From: Streptomyces acidiscabies
GTDB lineage: Bacteria; Actinomycetota; Actinomycetes; Streptomycetales; Streptomycetaceae
NCBI RefSeq assembly: GCF_020010905.1
Contig: NZ_JAGJBY010000002.1
Location: 2,418,001 to 2,482,000 of the forward strand
DNA length: 64,000 nt
Direction of reading: 5' to 3'
Shown here: one piece after another, positions 9,046 to 18,680 of the stretch
Layout: every line of letters begins with the position of its first letter
Numbering within the stretch: position 1 is the first letter of the stretch
Program-made: the position numbers and the translations under genes
The notes under the pieces: generated by a model
Databases searched by the model: none
What the model saw: the letters and a program-made list of their open reading frames with translations, nothing else
Told to the model about the DNA's origin: nothing

Positions 9046-11902
9046 CGGCGGGCTCGCTTCTCAGACGGGCGCGTGCCTGTTCGGCCTCGGGGTGGCCGAG
9101 CTCGTCGAGGATCCGCACCGCCTCCCGCCACAGCGGCACGGAGGCGGTACGGCTCCCCCGGGCCTCGTGGGTGTCGCCCATGTGCAGGAGGGTGTCCGCC
9201 TCCAGGTAGCGGTCGTTCATGCGCTGGTACAGCTTCAGGGCGCGCTCGTAGCAGCGGAGGGCTTCCTGGTGCTGGCCCATGTGGTGGTGGGCGTAGCCGA
9301 GGCTGTCCCAGGCCGCGGCCTCGCCGTTGGTGTCGCCGCTGCGCTGGTGCAGGGAGACCGCCCGGGTGCACTCGGCGACCGCCTGCCGGTAGGCGCCGTG
9401 CAGGATGTACGTCCAGCCCGTCTCGTTGAGGACGAGCGCCTGCCCGGTGAGGTGGTCCACGGACCGGTACAGGTCCAGGGCCAGCGCGTAGTGGCGCAGG
9501 GCCGCTTCGTGGTCGTCGCGGCCGTTGGCCAGGAAGCCCAGCGACCGGTGCGCGCGGGCCTGGCCGCTCGCATCGCCGAGTTCGGTGAACAGGGCCATCG
9601 CCGCGTCGAGTTCGGCCTGGGCCCGGTCGTCCTGGGCGAGGCGCCCGTACGCGAATCCCAGCGCCCGCCGCGCCTTCGCCTCGCGGAGCCGGTCCCGGAG
9701 CAGCCGGGCGGCCTCCACGGCGATGGTCTGCGCGTCGATCTGGTCCTGCCAGCGGCCCCGGCGGTCCAGGTACAGCTCCAGGGTCTGGGCCAGCACCCAG
9801 GCGTGCGCCGGGTGGCCCCCGCTCCTGGCCTGGCCGACGGTGGCCAGCAGCACGGGCAGCTCCCGCTCCAGCCAGGCGGCGGCCGAGGCCGGGTCGGTCA
9901 GGGGCTCCAGTTCGACGCCCGGCTCGGCGGGGGAGTCGGGGGCGGCGTCGATGCGGTGGGGGGTCAGCGCGGTGGTGGCGGTGTGGGCGCCGTGGACGTA
10001 GTGGTCGAGCAGACGCCGTACGGCCGCCGCGCGGGTGGCGTCGTCGTCGTGGTCCTGGAGCTGCTCGGAGGCGTAGATCTTGAGCATGTCGTGGAACGCG
10101 AAGCGGTTCGACAGCGGCCGGATCATCAGGTGGGCGTCGGCGAGCTTGGCGAGCAGCGTCGTGGTCCGGCGCACCGACAGCGCGGCCAGGCTCGCCGCGG
10201 CCGTCGCGGACAGGTCGGGGCCCGGGTGCAGGGACAGCAGCCGCAGCAGCCTGGCCGCCTCGGGTCCGAGGCCGTCGAGGGACCAGGAGAAGACGGTCCG
10301 CAGGTCGGTGTAGGGGTCGTCGTCGGCGAAGGCGTCGAGGCTGTCGTGGCCGGCCCGGAGTTCGGCGGCGATGGACGAGAGGGAGAAGCCGGGCAGGGTG
10401 GCCGCGCGCGCCGCGATGACCGCGAGGGCGAGGGGCAGCCGGTGGCAGAACGCGACGATGGCGTCGACGGCTTCGGGTTCGGCGGCGGTCCGGCCCCGGC
10501 CCAGGTGACGCGCGAGGACCTCCCGGGACTCCTCCTCGCTGAGCGGGCCGAGGATCAGCGGGGCGGCGCCGTGGGTGGCGACGAGGCCGCGTAGCTGGGT
10601 GCGGCTGGTGATGAGGACCAGGCAGGTGCAGCTGCCCGGCAGCAGGGGGCGTACGTGCTGGGAGTCGCGCGCGTTGTCGAGGACGATCAGGACCCGGCGG
10701 TCCGCGAGGATGCTGCGGTACAGGGCCATCTGGGAGTCGAGGTCGGCGGGCAGGTGGCGGGCGGAGACGCCGAGGGCGATGAGGAACGAGCGCAGGGCCT
10801 CGGCGGCGGTGACGCACGGTCCGCTCGCGTCGAAGCCCCGGAGGTTGACGTAGAGCTGGCCGTCGGGGAAGCGGGGCGCGAGGCGGTGGGCGAGGTGCAC
10901 GGCCAGGGCCGTCTTGCCCACGCCGGCCATGCCCTCGATGGTGTTGATCACCGCCGAGGGGGTGGGGGAGGAGTCGTCGAGCTTGTCGAGGGCGTTGGTG
11001 ATGCGGGCGAGTTCGTCCCGTCGGCCGACGAAGGTGCGCAGGTCCAGGGGGAGTTGGGTGGGGCGGACGATGGCCGGCGCGGGCGGTGCGGGGGGTGCCG
11101 GGGGCGCTTTGGGGGGCGTGGCGCGTTCCGGCCGGCTGAGCAGGCTCGCGTGGGCGAGGCGGAGTTCACGCCCCGGCTCGATGCCGAGTTCGTTCTTCAG
11201 CCGCAGGCTCATCTCCTGGAACAGCCCGAACGCCTCCGCCTGACGCCCGGTCCGGGCGAGCGCCTGGATCAGCCGGGCGTGCAGCGACTCGTCCAGCGGG
11301 TACTGCGCGATCGCCCGGTGCAGCAGGGGCAGGACCGGGGCGGGGGTGCCCAGGGCCAGCATCAGGTCGGTGCCCTCGCGCAGGGCAGCCAGGTGTTCGC
11401 TGTCGACGGCGGAGAACAGGGGGTGCACCCGGATGTCCGCCGGAACTCCCTGCGCGGCCTCTCCGCGCCAGAGGGAGAGTGCCTGGGTGTACAGCTCGGC
11501 CGCGCCGCTCACCTCGCCGCCGTCGGCGGTGCTGCGGGCGCGGGCGACCAGCTCACGGAAGTGCAGCAGGTCGAGGGTGGAGACGTCGGCGTCGATGCCG
11601 TATCCCCCCGCGTGGCGCACCAGCAGGCCGCCGGGGGCGCGGGGAGGCAGTTCGGGCTCCAGCAGTTTCCGTAAGGAGCCGATGTGGCGGTGGACGACGT
11701 TCACCGCGCTGTTCGGCGGGTCGCCGTGCCACAGGACGTCGACGATCTGGCTCAGGCCGACGGTCTGCCCGGCGTGCAGCAGGAGGAGCGCGAGTACGGC
11801 GTGCTGCTTCGGCGGTCCGAGGGGTAACTCGACGCCTTTGCGCCATACTTTGACCGATCCGAGGACCATAAATCGTACGCGATGAGTCTCATCATCTTTC
11901 AT
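9011..11902 (-). CDS. AfsR/SARP regulator with NB-ARC and TPR domains
   Basis: About 963 residues from ATG at 11902; a TTG at 11956 gives an 18-residue extension. Winged-helix DNA-binding region, then BTAD, then an NB-ARC ATPase with GMAGVGKTALAVHLA, then tetratricopeptide repeats toward the C-terminus. Family is that of AfsR, an activator of antibiotic clusters. Leu26 is coded by TTA (complement of 11825-11827). The gene begins 56 nt after the MMPL stop on the same strand, so the two may be co-transcribed. The 3' end overlaps the convergent SARP gene. Confidence 0.9.
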   Translation of the reverse strand: MKDDETHRVRFMVLGSVKVWRKGVELPLGPPKQHAVLALLLLHAGQTVGLSQIVDVLWHGDPPNSAVNVVHRHIGSLRKLLEPELPPRAPGGLLVRHAGGYGIDADVSTLDLLHFRELVARARSTADGGEVSGAAELYTQALSLWRGEAAQGVPADIRVHPLFSAVDSEHLAALREGTDLMLALGTPAPVLPLLHRAIAQYPLDESLHARLIQALARTGRQAEAFGLFQEMSLRLKNELGIEPGRELRLAHASLLSRPERATPPKAPPAPPAPPAPAIVRPTQLPLDLRTFVGRRDELARITNALDKLDDSSPTPSAVINTIEGMAGVGKTALAVHLAHRLAPRFPDGQLYVNLRGFDASGPCVTAAEALRSFLIALGVSARHLPADLDSQMALYRSILADRRVLIVLDNARDSQHVRPLLPGSCTCLVLITSRTQLRGLVATHGAAPLILGPLSEEESREVLARHLGRGRTAAEPEAVDAIVAFCHRLPLALAVIAARAATLPGFSLSSIAAELRAGHDSLDAFADDDPYTDLRTVFSWSLDGLGPEAARLLRLLSLHPGPDLSATAAASLAALSVRRTTTLLAKLADAHLMIRPLSNRFAFHDMLKIYASEQLQDHDDDATRAAAVRRLLDHYVHGAHTATTALTPHRIDAAPDSPAEPGVELEPLTDPASAAAWLERELPVLLATVGQARSGGHPAHAWVLAQTLELYLDRRGRWQDQIDAQTIAVEAARLLRDRLREAKARRALGFAYGRLAQDDRAQAELDAAMALFTELGDASGQARAHRSLGFLANGRDDHEAALRHYALALDLYRSVDHLTGQALVLNETGWTYILHGAYRQAVAECTRAVSLHQRSGDTNGEAAAWDSLGYAHHHMGQHQEALRCYERALKLYQRMNDRYLEADTLLHMGDTHEARGSRTASVPLWREAVRILDELGHPEAEQARARLRSEPAATTRTSGGAAG

Positions 11903-11958
11903 CTTCACAAGTCCCGGTAGAAGGATCCCGGACTCAGATCGAGCCCGAGCCTTCAACC

Positions 11959-14196
11959 CTAATTCGTATGATCATCATTCCCGTGCGGCCTGCTGTCGGC
12001 CGGACCTGCGACGACGCTCAGATCGGCCTCTTGAGGGGGCACGGCGGCCGTCGTCTCCCGCTCGGCGACCTCCAGCCGCGGCAGGAGGCGGTCCAGCGGA
12101 CCGGGGAGCCACCAGCTCGCCCGGCCGGCCAGGTGCAGTACGGCCGGTACGAGCATGGTGCGGATGACGAAGGCGTCGAAGAGGACGGTCACCCCCATGC
12201 CGATGCCGAAGAGTTTCATCTCCCGCTCACCCGACGCGAAGGAGAGGAAGACCAGCACCATGATGGCCGCGGCGACGGTGATGACGCGGCCGGTCTCCAC
12301 CTGCCCGAGGGTGACGGACCGCCTGCTGTCGCGGGTGTGGACCCAGGTCTCGTGCATCCTGCCGAGCAGGAAGACCTGGTAGTCCATCGACAGCCCGAAC
12401 AGGATCGCGAAGAGGAAGACCGGGAGGTAGGCGTCGATCGGGCCGGTCTCGCCGATCCCTGTCACACCGCTCAGCCAGCCCCACTGGAAGACCGCCACGA
12501 TGACGCCGAAGCAGACCCCGATGGCGAAGAGGTTCATCACCGCGGTGAGCGCCGCGACCAGCAGGCTGCGGAAGGCGATCAGCAGCAGCAGTGCGCCCAG
12601 CAGCACGACCACGCCGATGAAGAGGGGCAGCCGGGCGCTGATGGTGTCCGTGAAGTCGACCTCGGTCGCGGTGAACCCGCCGATGTACACGGCCGCTCCC
12701 GTGCCCCGGACGGCTTCGGGCGTCACGTCGTCACGGAGGTGGTGCAGCAGCTTCTTGGTCCGCTCCGACTGGGGTGAGGTCTTCGGGAACACCTGCTGCA
12801 CGGCGACCTCGCCGGACGGGCTGACGCGCGCCGGAGTGACGCTCGCCACGCCGGGGGTCGCGGCCATGGCGTCGTTCACGTTGCGCAACGCCCCGTCGGA
12901 CAGGCGGCCGTCCGCCGAGATCACCACGAGCAGCGGCGCGTTGAAGCCGGGGCCGAAGCCCTCGGACAGCGCGTCGTACGCCTGCCGGGTGGTCTGCTCG
13001 GGCGGGTCGTTGCCCTGGTCGCTGAAGCCGAGCCGCAGACTCAGCAGCGGCAGGGCGAGGACGACGGTGACCAGGGTGGCCGCCACCGCGAACACCAGCG
13101 GCCGGCGCTCCACCAGCCCCGCCCAGCGGATCCAGCCCCGGCTGTCCGGCGCCCGGTCCCCTTCCCCCGCCCCGGCCCGGCGGCGCTCCCGCCGGCTGAA
13201 GAGCCGCTCGCCGAAGAAGCCGAGCAGAGCGGGCAGCAGCGTCAGCGCGGCGGCCATCGTGAACAGGATGCCGATCACCGAGGCAGCCGCCATCCCCGAC
13301 AGATAGTCGACCCCCAGACTGAACAGGCCGAGCAGGGCGAGACAGATGACCGTCCCGGCGAACAGCACGGAGCGGCCCGCCGTGCGCAGGGTCTCCACGA
13401 GCGCGTCCTCGATGCTCCGCCCGGCGAGCAGCCCGCGCCGCTGACGGGTCACCAGGAACAGCGCGTAGTCGATGCCCACACCGAGGTTGAGCAGGATCGT
13501 CAGGCTGGAGGCGAAGCTCGGCACCGTCATCACCCGGGAGACCATGCCGATGAGGGCCACCGCCGGGATCACCGAGGCGATCGCGCAGACCAGCGGCAGC
13601 GACACGGCGAGCAGGGAGCCGAAGGCGAGCCACAGCACCACGGCGGCGGCGAGGACGCCCACGAGTTCGCTGACCGAGGTGCTGATCGTCATCGTGGCCT
13701 GCGCGACGGCGTAGCCGCCGAGGTCGACCGACACCTTCGGGGTGGCGAACTCCTGGGCGGTGTCGATCACTTCGAGGACCGTGTCCTTGGCCAGGTCGTC
13801 GCCGTCCTGGTCGAACCGGACCGAGGCGAAGGCGATCCTGCCGTTCGCGCTGATCGCCCGCTCGCCGCCGGTCGCGTACGGGCTCTGCACCCCGGCCACG
13901 TGCGGCAGGGCGTCCACCGCCGCCAGCATCCTCCCCATCCGCTCCCGTACGTCCGGGTCGCGCACGGTGCCGTCGGTGACCTTCCAGACGATGGAGTCCA
14001 CCTCGCCCGCCTGGTCCGGGAACTCCCGCTGGAGCAGCTGACTCGCGGTGCTGGAGTCGGTGTTCGGCAGGGAGTCGCTGACGCGGTAGTCGGCCGGGAT
14101 CAGCCGGCCCAGTCCGGCGATGGCCACCACCGCCACCACCCAGAGCACGACGACGAGTCGACGGTTCCGGAAACTCCACCGGGCGAGCGTTTCCAT
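11959..14196 (-). CDS. MMPL-family RND transporter
   Basis: 745 residues, normal for actinobacterial MMPL exporters. A first membrane helix at about 14-33 is followed by a large extracytoplasmic domain, a block of five to six helices around 170-320 with the GIDYALFLVTR signature, a second soluble domain, and a matching helix block near 520-700 with FGLSMDYQVFLLGRMHE. These proton-driven pumps export lipids and secondary metabolites. ATG follows GGAGGA. The divergent TetR gene starts 155 nt away, the common regulator-pump arrangement. It is likely the export or self-resistance pump of the neighbouring cluster. Confidence 0.92.
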   Translation of the reverse strand: METLARWSFRNRRLVVVLWVVAVVAIAGLGRLIPADYRVSDSLPNTDSSTASQLLQREFPDQAGEVDSIVWKVTDGTVRDPDVRERMGRMLAAVDALPHVAGVQSPYATGGERAISANGRIAFASVRFDQDGDDLAKDTVLEVIDTAQEFATPKVSVDLGGYAVAQATMTISTSVSELVGVLAAAVVLWLAFGSLLAVSLPLVCAIASVIPAVALIGMVSRVMTVPSFASSLTILLNLGVGIDYALFLVTRQRRGLLAGRSIEDALVETLRTAGRSVLFAGTVICLALLGLFSLGVDYLSGMAAASVIGILFTMAAALTLLPALLGFFGERLFSRRERRRAGAGEGDRAPDSRGWIRWAGLVERRPLVFAVAATLVTVVLALPLLSLRLGFSDQGNDPPEQTTRQAYDALSEGFGPGFNAPLLVVISADGRLSDGALRNVNDAMAATPGVASVTPARVSPSGEVAVQQVFPKTSPQSERTKKLLHHLRDDVTPEAVRGTGAAVYIGGFTATEVDFTDTISARLPLFIGVVVLLGALLLLIAFRSLLVAALTAVMNLFAIGVCFGVIVAVFQWGWLSGVTGIGETGPIDAYLPVFLFAILFGLSMDYQVFLLGRMHETWVHTRDSRRSVTLGQVETGRVITVAAAIMVLVFLSFASGEREMKLFGIGMGVTVLFDAFVIRTMLVPAVLHLAGRASWWLPGPLDRLLPRLEVAERETTAAVPPQEADLSVVAGPADSRPHGNDDHTN

Positions 14197-14279
14197 GGAC
14201 CAGTCCTCCGGCCAAAAGGTAAGTCACCACTCATGTTAATGATGCACAAGGATGATGGCATCTCCTGGGAAAGAAGCAA

Positions 14280-14319
14280 AGTGGGGGGTTCGAGCCAAGC
14301 TCTAAGCTGAGTTCCCACT
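14280..14319. promoter_or_regulatory. Candidate TetR operator in MMPL/TetR intergenic region
   Basis: Inside the 155-nt divergent region are a small palindrome GAGC-CAA-GCTC (14292-14302) and outer arms AGTGGG (14280-14285) and CCCACT (14314-14319). These are where a TetR protein would be expected to bind to shut off both genes. The palindromes are short and may be chance. Confidence 0.3.
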
Positions 14320-14351
14320 CACTTTATCGGGATCCGGGGATACTTGGCCCC

Positions 14352-15002
14352 ATGAAGCAGAACGAGGAGGTGTCGCAGCCACCGCTGCGCGCAGACGCCC
14401 GCCGCAACCGCGCCACGATCCTCACGGCCGCCCACGAGGTGTTCGCCGAGGAGGGTCTCGACGTACAGATCCAGGTGGTGGCCCAGCGCGCCGGGGTGGC
14501 CGTGGGCACGGTGTTCCGGCACTTCCCGACCAAGGAGGCGCTGATCGAGGCGGTGGGGGCCATGCAGCTGCGTACCGTCCTCGACCGCTTCGGCCGGGCT
14601 CTGGAGGAGCCCGACCCGCCCGGCGCCTTCGAGCGGCTGGTGTGGCATCTCACGGGCCAGTACCAGCTCTACCGGGCGGTGCCGCCGGCCCTCGCGAACG
14701 ACTCGTCGCCGGAGATCGAGCAACTGCGCGTGCAGTTGTACGAATTGCTGGGGCGGACCGTCGCGCTGGCGCAGGAGGGCGGGCGGATCCGGGCGGATCT
14801 CGAACTGACCGACATCATGCTGCTGGTCACCGCCTGCGCGCATGTCGCCGAGGGGACGTCCCGCACGGACCCCGCCCTGCGCAAGCGGTTCATGACGGTC
14901 GTCTTCGACGGCATGCGCCCGGCGGGCGGCAGCCCCCTCCCCAAACCCACGCACGCCTCCCCCCTCGGCAGCTGGCTGGCGGTGTACCAGGCCCAGCGCT
15001 GA
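14352..15002 (+). CDS. TetR-family transcriptional regulator
   Basis: 216 residues. The N-terminal helix-turn-helix segment spans roughly residues 15-62 and includes ILTAAHEVFAEEGLD and VAVGTVFRHFPTKEALIEAV. The C-terminal ligand-binding part is of the SBP-domain type often linked to MMPL pumps. It is transcribed divergently from the MMPL transporter and is expected to repress that gene and itself until a ligand binds. The ATG has only a weak upstream Shine-Dalgarno. Confidence 0.88.
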   Translation: MKQNEEVSQPPLRADARRNRATILTAAHEVFAEEGLDVQIQVVAQRAGVAVGTVFRHFPTKEALIEAVGAMQLRTVLDRFGRALEEPDPPGAFERLVWHLTGQYQLYRAVPPALANDSSPEIEQLRVQLYELLGRTVALAQEGGRIRADLELTDIMLLVTACAHVAEGTSRTDPALRKRFMTVVFDGMRPAGGSPLPKPTHASPLGSWLAVYQAQR

Positions 15003-15014
15003 CCGGGGCGCCCG

Positions 15015-16091
15015 TCAGTGGGAGCGTTCCACCGAGAACACTGCGATCCGGTACAGCGACTGCCAGGCTTCGGGGGACGCCGTGGCACGGATGCTCTCCA
15101 GGGCCTCGATCGCCGCGTTGTGGTGGTCGCGGGCGTGCCGGCGGGTCAGTTCCCGGCCACCGCACTCCTCGATCAGGCGGGTCGCCCGGTCCACGAGGCG
15201 CGCGTCGAGTTCGCCGTCCGTCTCCATGACGGCCCGCAGCTCGGCGACCGAGGCCCCCTCCCCGCTCAGCGCGGTGGCCAGCGGCAGCGTCAGCTTGCGG
15301 CGCTGTACGTCGGCGCCGACGTCCTTGCCGGTCAGCCGGGGGTCACCGAACGTGCCGAGCAGATCGTCGACCGCCTGGAACGCGATCCCCAGGTTGGTCC
15401 CGTACCGGCGCAGCGCGGTCACCGTGGCGGCGTCCGCGCCCGCCAGGATCGCCCCGAGGGAGGCCGCGGCGCCGAACAGCGCCCCGGTCTTCCCCGCGAA
15501 CATGCCGAGCACGTCCTCGACCGTGAGGTTGCGCTGCGCCTGGTAGGAGAGGTCCTTGGCCTGACCGTCGATCATCTCGCCGGTCGCGTCGAGCAGCACC
15601 GCCGCCGCCTCGGCCGCGCCGGGCGCCCCGGACTCCAGCACCACCTGGAGCGCCAGGGTGAGCAGCGCGTCCCCGGCGACGATGGCCGGTCCGATGCCGA
15701 ACACGGTCCACGCCGTCTGCCGGTGCCGGCGTTCCCGGTCCAGGTCGATGACGTCGTCGTGCAGCAGCGAGAAGTTGTGCACCAGCTCCATCGCCACGGC
15801 GCCCGGCAGCCCCGCGTCGGCCTGACCGCCGCTCAACTCGGCGGAGAGCAGGGCCAGACAGCCCCGCAGCCCCTTCCCGCTGTCGCCCTCGCTCGGCTGG
15901 CCGGCGCTGTCGGTCCACCCCATGTGGTAGAAGACGACCTGCTGAAGCTCCGGCCCCAGCCGGTCCGCCGCCGACCTGAGCGCCGGCCGCACCAGCCCCC
16001 GGCACCGCTCCAGCGTGGCCTTCATCGCCCTGGTGCCGTCTGCGCCGGCCTCGGCCGTCGTCCCGAGCGCACCCGTGCCCGTCCGTTCCAT
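15015..16091 (-). CDS. Polyprenyl (probably geranylgeranyl) diphosphate synthase
   Basis: 358 residues. Condenses isopentenyl diphosphate onto allylic diphosphates. First aspartate-rich motif HDDVIDLDRERR, second QAVDDLLGTFGD, plus GKTGALFGAAASLGA and the KDVGADVQRRKLTLP lysine segment, as in bacterial GGPP synthases. ATG at 16091 overlaps the upstream stop by one base, so it is the last gene of the leftward ebo-type operon. Chain length cannot be fixed from sequence alone. It would feed the UbiA-type prenyltransferase of the same operon, using precursors made by dxs, ispG and ispH nearby. Confidence 0.9.
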   Translation of the reverse strand: MERTGTGALGTTAEAGADGTRAMKATLERCRGLVRPALRSAADRLGPELQQVVFYHMGWTDSAGQPSEGDSGKGLRGCLALLSAELSGGQADAGLPGAVAMELVHNFSLLHDDVIDLDRERRHRQTAWTVFGIGPAIVAGDALLTLALQVVLESGAPGAAEAAAVLLDATGEMIDGQAKDLSYQAQRNLTVEDVLGMFAGKTGALFGAAASLGAILAGADAATVTALRRYGTNLGIAFQAVDDLLGTFGDPRLTGKDVGADVQRRKLTLPLATALSGEGASVAELRAVMETDGELDARLVDRATRLIEECGGRELTRRHARDHHNAAIEALESIRATASPEAWQSLYRIAVFSVERSH

Positions 16092-17527
16092 CACGTGTCC
16101 TTCCGCGCGGTGTCGGACACCGGCAGCCCCGCCACCCGGAGCAGCAGGTTCTTGATCTCGGTGGCGTGGAACGACGGCTGCTCGAACCGGGCGTCGCTGC
16201 ACAGCACGACGGGTCCGTCCTCGGGCCGGTCCGGGAGCCGGCCGTGGCTGCCGCCCACACAGGACGGGTCCAGCGGTACGACGTTGAAGCCCGCCCGCAT
16301 GCCGAGCTTCATCCGCGCCAGCTGGTACAGCCCCTTGACCTTGACCAGGGGGTCGGCGGGATCGAAGAACAGCTCGGCCGGGTCGTAGCCGGGCTTCTTG
16401 AAGAAGTCCATGCACTGGGCCCAGTCCGGGGCCCGGTCGTCGTCCAGCCAGTAGTAGTAGGTGAACCAGGCGTCCGGCTCGGCGATCGCCACCAGCTCCC
16501 CGGCCCGCTCGTGGTCGATGTGGTACTTGGCCTGTTGGGTGCGGTCCAGCACCTCGTCCACGCCCGGCAGTTCACCGATGATCGAGCGCACCCGGTCGAG
16601 GACCGCCGGATCGCGTACGTAGACGTGGGCGGCCTGGTGGTCGGCGACCGCGAGGGCGGCCGAGGTGTGCGGGTCGAAGAACTCCTTGCCGTGCTGGCTG
16701 TAGACGTTCAGCAGCCCTTCCCGGCGCAGCGCCCGGTTGATGTCGACGGGGCGGCCCACGCTGGTCAGCCCGTACTCGCTGACGATCACGATGTGGTGGT
16801 CCCGGTCGACGAGAGCGTCGATCAGCGGAGCCAGGACCCCGTCCAGTTCCCGGGCGGCGGCGATCGCCTCCGGGCCGTCGGCGCCGTACCGCTGGAGGTC
16901 GTAGTCCAGGTGCGGGATGTAGAGCAGCATCATGTCGTGCGGGCGCTGCTCCAGCATCCGTAGCGCCGCGTCGACCAGCCAGCGGCTGGGTTTGATGTTG
17001 GACAGCGGGCTCCAGAACTCGGGCAGCGGAAAGGTGCCGAGGGCCTTCTGGAGGTCGACGCGCAGGTCGTCGGGGCGGGTGTAGATGTCGGGCTGGACGG
17101 AACCGTCGTAGTGGAACATCGGGCGCGGGGTGAGCACGGTGTCGATCTCCATGCCCATCGCGTACCACCAGCACAGGTTGCCGATGGAGTAGTCGGGGTC
17201 GGATTTGTGCGCCGCGTGCCAGAGTTTCTCCCCGGCGACCAGGCCGTTGTTCTGCTTCCAGAAGTGCACCTCGGCGAGGTCCCGGAAGAACCAGCCGTTG
17301 CCGACGATGCCGTGGTCCTTGGGGTGCAGCCCGGTCAGCATGCTGGACTGCACGGAGGTGGTGACCGCGGGGAACACCGGGTCGAGCCGGGCCCCGAAGC
17401 CCCGTTCGGACACCCTGCGCAGGCTCGGCATGTGCTCCAGCAGGCGGGGGGTCAGCCCGACGACGTCGATGACGTGGACGGGCCTGCGCGCGCTCGCCGC
17501 GCGGGCGCGGGATACGGACTCAGCCAT
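16091..17527 (-). CDS. EboF-like alkaline-phosphatase/phosphodiesterase-fold hydrolase
   Basis: 478 residues. Alkaline-phosphatase superfamily, nucleotide pyrophosphatase/phosphodiesterase branch. The metal and nucleophile region FPAVTTSVQSSMLTGLHPKD is near residues 53-72, with the histidine/aspartate segments YIPHLDYDLQRYG and VSEYGLT downstream. No secretion signal is evident. In ebo clusters the member called EboF belongs to this family, and the context here (EboE, EboB, EboA and EboC homologues) supports that. It may remove phosphate from a phosphorylated cyclitol or lipid intermediate. Overlaps EboE by 8 nt and the prenyl synthase by 1 nt. Confidence 0.85.
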   Translation of the reverse strand: MAESVSRARAASARRPVHVIDVVGLTPRLLEHMPSLRRVSERGFGARLDPVFPAVTTSVQSSMLTGLHPKDHGIVGNGWFFRDLAEVHFWKQNNGLVAGEKLWHAAHKSDPDYSIGNLCWWYAMGMEIDTVLTPRPMFHYDGSVQPDIYTRPDDLRVDLQKALGTFPLPEFWSPLSNIKPSRWLVDAALRMLEQRPHDMMLLYIPHLDYDLQRYGADGPEAIAAARELDGVLAPLIDALVDRDHHIVIVSEYGLTSVGRPVDINRALRREGLLNVYSQHGKEFFDPHTSAALAVADHQAAHVYVRDPAVLDRVRSIIGELPGVDEVLDRTQQAKYHIDHERAGELVAIAEPDAWFTYYYWLDDDRAPDWAQCMDFFKKPGYDPAELFFDPADPLVKVKGLYQLARMKLGMRAGFNVVPLDPSCVGGSHGRLPDRPEDGPVVLCSDARFEQPSFHATEIKNLLLRVAGLPVSDTARKDT

Positions 17528-18677
17528 ACGACAACTCCTCCAGTCCGGTTTTGTGCAGTCGGGTGATCAGCCAGTCGAGTTCGCTCGCGATGCCCGCGAC
17601 CAGCCCGTCAGCCGTCGACGGTTCCCGGGCGGGCAGGACGTCCCAGGTGTACGTCTCGACCTCGATGTGCCGGGTGAGCGGATGCGGGCCGCCGAGCACG
17701 GTGTCGAGGGCGTCACCCAGGACGTGCTGGGTCGTGGTGAGCGCGCCGAGCCGCTCGCGGTGCAGCGGGGCGTGGAAGTGGACGCGCCAGGGCCGGTCGG
17801 CGGGCAGGGCGGCGGCCTCCGGCAGGTCGTCGACCCCCTGTACGCCGGTGGCGCCGAGCGCGCGCACCTGGTGCAGATAGCGCTCCTCCGCCAGGGCTTC
17901 GAGGCTCTCCCGGGCCGCCGGTTCGGACGGCCGGGCCGCCTCGACCGCACACGCCGCCTGGAGTTTCACCAGCGGGCGCCCGGCCCCGCGCAGCGCGGTG
18001 AGGAACTCCGGCGGGGACTCGAAGGCCACGGCCAGATGGCAGGTGTCCAGACAGACCCCGACGGTGTCGCCGAGACCGGCCAGCCGGGTCAGCTGGTCGG
18101 CGCGTTCGACGACGCAGCCCGGCTCCGGTTCGAGTCCGACCCGGATGCGGCGGCCGGTGCGGACGGCGTGGGCTTCGAGCTCCGTGTGCAGCCGGTCGAG
18201 GGCGGTGCGGGCGGCGGCGTCCTTGGCGTCCGTCCAGCCCACGCGCCAGCCGAGCGGCAGGGTGGAGATGGCGCCCTCGTCGATGGTGTCGGGCATCAGG
18301 GCGCCGAGTATCCGCACCAGCATCAGGGTGTAGTCGAGACGCCGGGGGTCGGCCCAGTCGGGCCGGTAGACGCGCTTCTTGACCCGGGCGCCGTGGAAGT
18401 CCCGGTAGGGGAAGCCGTTCAGGGTCGCCGTGAACAGTCCGCGCGTGCTCAGTTCCCGGCGCAGCCGGCCCAGCAGCTCCGGGTCCTGGTCGAGGGCTGC
18501 CGCCGCCTCGTACGGCAGCCACAGGCCCAGCCCCAGTTCGGGACGGCCGAGCCGCTCGCGTACGGGCCGCGCGTAGCGGTCGAGCTGGTCGACGATGTCG
18601 GTGACGGTCCGCGCCGGGTGCACATTGGTGCAGTAGCTGACGTACACGTCCGTGCCGTCCGGGTGCCTCAGGCGCAT
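17520..18677 (-). CDS. eboE: EboE-like TIM-barrel protein
   Basis: 385 residues. Xylose-isomerase-like TIM barrel of the EboE type, named for metabolite traffic in ebo loci. It opens with VSYCTNVHPARTV, contains RVGLEPEPGCVVE and VGVCLDTCHLAVAFE barrel-strand motifs carrying likely metal ligands (Glu, Asp, His), and ends after the HIEVETYTWDVLP strand. ATG follows GGAGAAG. In cyanobacteria ebo genes are needed for scytonemin to reach the periplasm; the chemical role of EboE is not known. Position and sequence both agree with EboE. Confidence 0.85.
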   Translation of the reverse strand: MRLRHPDGTDVYVSYCTNVHPARTVTDIVDQLDRYARPVRERLGRPELGLGLWLPYEAAAALDQDPELLGRLRRELSTRGLFTATLNGFPYRDFHGARVKKRVYRPDWADPRRLDYTLMLVRILGALMPDTIDEGAISTLPLGWRVGWTDAKDAAARTALDRLHTELEAHAVRTGRRIRVGLEPEPGCVVERADQLTRLAGLGDTVGVCLDTCHLAVAFESPPEFLTALRGAGRPLVKLQAACAVEAARPSEPAARESLEALAEERYLHQVRALGATGVQGVDDLPEAAALPADRPWRVHFHAPLHRERLGALTTTQHVLGDALDTVLGGPHPLTRHIEVETYTWDVLPAREPSTADGLVAGIASELDWLITRLHKTGLEELSYG

Positions 18678-18680
18678 GGG

